A stretch of DNA of 32,883 nt from Paenibacillus jilunlii (GTDB taxonomy: Bacteria; Bacillota; Bacilli; Paenibacillales; Paenibacillaceae), in NCBI RefSeq assembly GCF_900102965.1, contig NZ_FNGM01000023.1:67032-99914 (forward strand), in the 5' to 3' direction. The notes beneath the pieces are model-generated. The model worked only from the letters and a program-made list of their open reading frames with translations. It was not told the DNA's origin and ran no database searches. Shown here one piece after another: positions 30,996-32,883 of this stretch (positions are counted from its first letter, which is position 1; each line of letters opens with the position of its first letter). Made by a program: the position numbers and the translations under genes.

Positions 30996-31955
30996 ATGTC
31001 CAAGGCCGATTACATGTTGTCTATTCTGTGGATGCTGCAGCAGCACAAAAGAACCGCTGCTGAGCTGGCCGGGGAACTGGAGCTGAGTGTGCGCTCAGTC
31101 TACCGCTATATTGACGCCCTCTGCGCCAGCGGTGTTCCCGTCATCGCGGATGCCGGCCCGGGCGGCGGCTATAGCCTGCCGGAGCATTTCAGCGCGGCTC
31201 CGCTGTTCTTCGACGCCGGGGAACGGCGGGCGCTCGTACAGGCCTCGGCCTTTGCAAGGGGAAGCGGCTATCCCTATGAGCAGGCATTAGACGGGGCGAT
31301 TGCCAAGCTTAAGCGTTACAGCAATGCTGAACAGCTCTCGCACATAGAGCGCCACGAGAGCGGTCTGGAGACGCTGCATTCGCCGGGTGCCCCGCTTGCG
31401 CAGCTGCTGGAAGAGCTTGAGGCCTGTACGGCAGACAGCCTGACGCTGGAGATGGAATACCGCAAAGGCAACGGCGGCCTTCCATCCTCCCGCTGTATTG
31501 ATCCTTATGGACTCGTGTTATGGAAAGGCCAGTGGTACCTGACCGGGTTCTGCCATCAGCGCCAGGCGATCCGCAGCTTCCGGGTGGACCGGATCGCCGA
31601 TCTGCGCAGGACGGGGGCAGACTTCATCCGCCCCGCCAGCTTCTCGGCACGCGAGTTCCTGCTGCAGAGCCTTCTGCCCGGCCAGGACAATCCGGCGGAG
31701 CTGACCGCGGTTGTCATTTCAGCCGCAGAGGCCGTATTAAATGATCTCTGCAGCCATTGGCTGTTCGGGCATACCCTGGAGCAGCGAAGGGAGAACACAG
31801 CAAGGTTCCTGCTCGATGAGGCCACTTTATACAGCTACGCTCCGTACTTTCTGCTGCCCTACGGCAAAGCGCTGGCCATTCAGGAACCGGCTGCCTTGAA
31901 GAAGAAGCTCGCTGAAGTGACCGCAGATCTTACAGCCTATTACAACGAATCTTAG
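30996..31955 (+). CDS. WYL-domain transcriptional regulator (YafY-like)
   Basis: 319 aa. The N-terminal helix-turn-helix (residues about 1-60) contains RTAAELAGELELSVRSVYRY and ends with the wing GPGGGYSLPE. The middle and C-terminal part is a WYL domain with the name-giving WYL seen in KGQWYLTGFCHQRQ, followed by RSFRVDRIADLRRTG, which is the ligand-binding barrel. Such proteins sense nucleic acids or small ligands and control stress, DNA-damage or defence genes; no target is obvious here except its own duplicated operator. The ATG has GGGGG about ten bases upstream. A hairpin terminator follows, so it is monocistronic. Confidence 0.9.
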   Translation: MSKADYMLSILWMLQQHKRTAAELAGELELSVRSVYRYIDALCASGVPVIADAGPGGGYSLPEHFSAAPLFFDAGERRALVQASAFARGSGYPYEQALDGAIAKLKRYSNAEQLSHIERHESGLETLHSPGAPLAQLLEELEACTADSLTLEMEYRKGNGGLPSSRCIDPYGLVLWKGQWYLTGFCHQRQAIRSFRVDRIADLRRTGADFIRPASFSAREFLLQSLLPGQDNPAELTAVVISAAEAVLNDLCSHWLFGHTLEQRRENTARFLLDEATLYSYAPYFLLPYGKALAIQEPAALKKKLAEVTADLTAYYNES

Positions 31956-31966
31956 ATTTCCTCCTG

Positions 31967-31998
31967 GATCACTGACCATAACTGTCAGTGATCTTTTG
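31967..31998 (+). terminator. Intrinsic terminator after the WYL regulator
   Basis: A perfect 10-bp stem (GATCACTGAC 31967-31976, GTCAGTGATC 31984-31993) with a 7-base loop is followed by four T. It lies 11 bases after the stop codon. Confidence 0.85.
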
Positions 31999-32058
31999 TT
32001 ATAGTGAAGACAGGCTTAAGGCCGTATGAAAATACACTTCCAGGGAGGAACAAATGAT

Positions 32059-32517
32059 ATGAACGAATTGAAATATGAATTTTATATTGCCGGTACCCCG
32101 GCCCAGGTGTGGGATGCCTTGGTCTCCCCCGGACAGGTACAACAAATCTATTATGGCAGTGTAATCCGCTCCAGCTTCAATCCGGGAGAACTGCTGGAAT
32201 ATGTCGGTCCTGGAGCGGAAGGCGATGAGACTGTGCATGTGTATGGAACGCTGCTGGAATATATCCCGGAGCAGGTGCTGAGCTTCACGCACAAAGTAGG
32301 CCCTTCCTACCTGAAAGACAGAGAAAACTATGAGTCACGCATCTCCTGGCGGCTGGAGCCGGAAGGAGCCTGCACCCGCTTGACACTCATACACGATAAC
32401 TGGCACCCGGACGACCCTGCCTATGCAGCCAGCGACAGCGCCTGGTGGCATATCTTAAGCAACACCAAAACCCTGGTCGAAACGGGCCGCACCCTGGATT
32501 TCGGCAGCTGGGAATAG
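32059..32517 (+). CDS. SRPBCC (AHSA1-like) domain protein
   Basis: 152 aa. The opening LKYEFYIAGTPAQVWDALVS is the characteristic first strand and helix of AHSA1/START-like proteins, and the middle EYIPEQVLSFTHKVG and WRLEPEGACTRLTLIHDNWH fit the fold. It probably binds a hydrophobic small molecule in the cytoplasm; no enzyme activity can be inferred. I chose the ATG at 32059, with GGGAGGAA eight bases upstream, over the in-frame ATG at 32026, which would include the ribosome site. Genes of this family often sit next to HTH regulators, and here the WYL regulator is directly upstream but separated by a terminator. Confidence 0.85.
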   Translation: MNELKYEFYIAGTPAQVWDALVSPGQVQQIYYGSVIRSSFNPGELLEYVGPGAEGDETVHVYGTLLEYIPEQVLSFTHKVGPSYLKDRENYESRISWRLEPEGACTRLTLIHDNWHPDDPAYAASDSAWWHILSNTKTLVETGRTLDFGSWE

Positions 32518-32583
32518 CTGACGGGAACATGCAGGAGCTGTATTCCCTCTTCAAGCATCCAGCTGCTTGCTTAAGCTCAAGCA

Positions 32584-32617
32584 CCCAGTGCACCTGCCGT
32601 CGGCAAGGTACACTGGG
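32584..32617. other. Inverted repeat downstream of the SRPBCC gene
   Basis: CCCAGTG with CACTGGG at the ends and CACC/AGGT and TGCCG/CGGCA pairs inside make a long imperfect stem. There is no T tract on either strand, so it is not a clear intrinsic terminator. Confidence 0.45.
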
Positions 32618-32640
32618 CGTTCGGCCTGAAAGCGGCTCAA

Positions 32641-32883
32641 TCAAAGGTACTTTTACCTCTCATTTCACTCAGACGCCCACTTCTGACCAATTCAAAGGTA
32701 CTTTTACCTTTCATTTCACTCAGACGCCCACTTCTGGCCAAATCAAAGGTACTTTTACCTCTCATTTCCCTCAGACGCTCACTTCTGACCAAATCAAAGG
32801 TACTTTTACCTCTCATTTCACTCATTCGCCCACTTTTAGCCAATTCAAAGGTACTTTTACCTCTCCTTTCCCTCAGTCGCCCA
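32641..32883. repeat. 51-bp hairpin repeat array running off the window
   Basis: The AAAGGTA arm occurs at 32643, 32694, 32745, 32796 and 32847, an exact 51-bp step, always with loop CTTT. The right arm is TACCTCT in copies 1, 3, 4 and 5 and TACCTTT in copy 2. The spacer (CATTTCACTCAGACGCCCAC type) differs from that of the array at 18028, but the hairpin and period are shared, so the two belong to one family. A minus-strand frame repeating RGKSTFDLVRSGRL is open throughout, but I do not regard it as a gene. Confidence 0.88.

Noticed and set aside
31556..31825. Minus-strand frame opposite the WYL regulator
   Set aside because: It is a shadow of a well-recognised gene and is Arg- and Ser-rich, as is usual for such frames.
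32637..32843. Minus-strand frame with RGKSTFDLVRSGRL repeats at the window end
   Set aside because: It is the same effect of a 51-bp repeat and lacks a ribosome site. It cannot be judged beyond the window edge.

Overview
The window looks like chromosomal DNA of a spore-forming, Gram-positive Paenibacillus-type bacterium. The evidence is strong AGGAGG-like ribosome binding sites, a complete GerA-type spore germination receptor operon, lipoprotein-type solute-binding proteins, sugar ABC permeases with no ATPase of their own, an AraC/Gfo-Idh/ThuA/sugar-isomerase carbohydrate cluster, a Bce-type peptide-sensing system and several families of short intergenic repeats. No rRNA, tRNA, phage, transposase or CRISPR locus was seen.

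Bases 1-10700 are about carbohydrates. A leftward block holds an AraC-type regulator, a Gfo/Idh/MocA oxidoreductase, a ThuA-like protein and a sugar phosphate isomerase/epimerase-like protein; a structured repeat element sits in the middle of it. A rightward block holds a LacI-type regulator, a sugar-binding lipoprotein, two permeases and a GH13 alpha-glucosidase whose active-site signature suggests alpha-1,6 specificity. Four near-identical LacI-type palindromes tie the two blocks together: one in the divergent intergenic region, one on the lacI start site and two before the transporter.

Bases 10700-20700 are mixed housekeeping and accessory genes. In order: a 65-bp tandem repeat forming the leader of an unknown membrane-anchored protein; a leftward operon of an NlpA/MetQ-like lipoprotein, a pyrroline-5-carboxylate reductase-like protein and a VOC protein; a glycerophosphodiesterase with an MFS transporter, preceded by 11-bp-phased direct repeats resembling a Pho box; a GGDEF protein; a 1.1-kb repeat-rich stretch; a histidine phosphatase; and a secreted phosphodiester glycosidase-like protein. 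The histidine phosphatase transcript appears to run through nine 51-bp repeats before reaching a good terminator.

Bases 20700-30800 hold a Bce-like response regulator and intramembrane-sensing kinase, then a five-gene germination receptor operon (A, B, C, small D-like, second B), then a Bce-like ABC transporter. The germination operon therefore separates the two halves of what is normally a contiguous resistance module.

Bases 30800-32883 hold a WYL-domain regulator behind two identical palindrome-containing repeats, an SRPBCC protein, and a further 51-bp repeat array that runs off the window edge. The same hairpin-bearing 51-bp family occurs at both window ends and in the middle.
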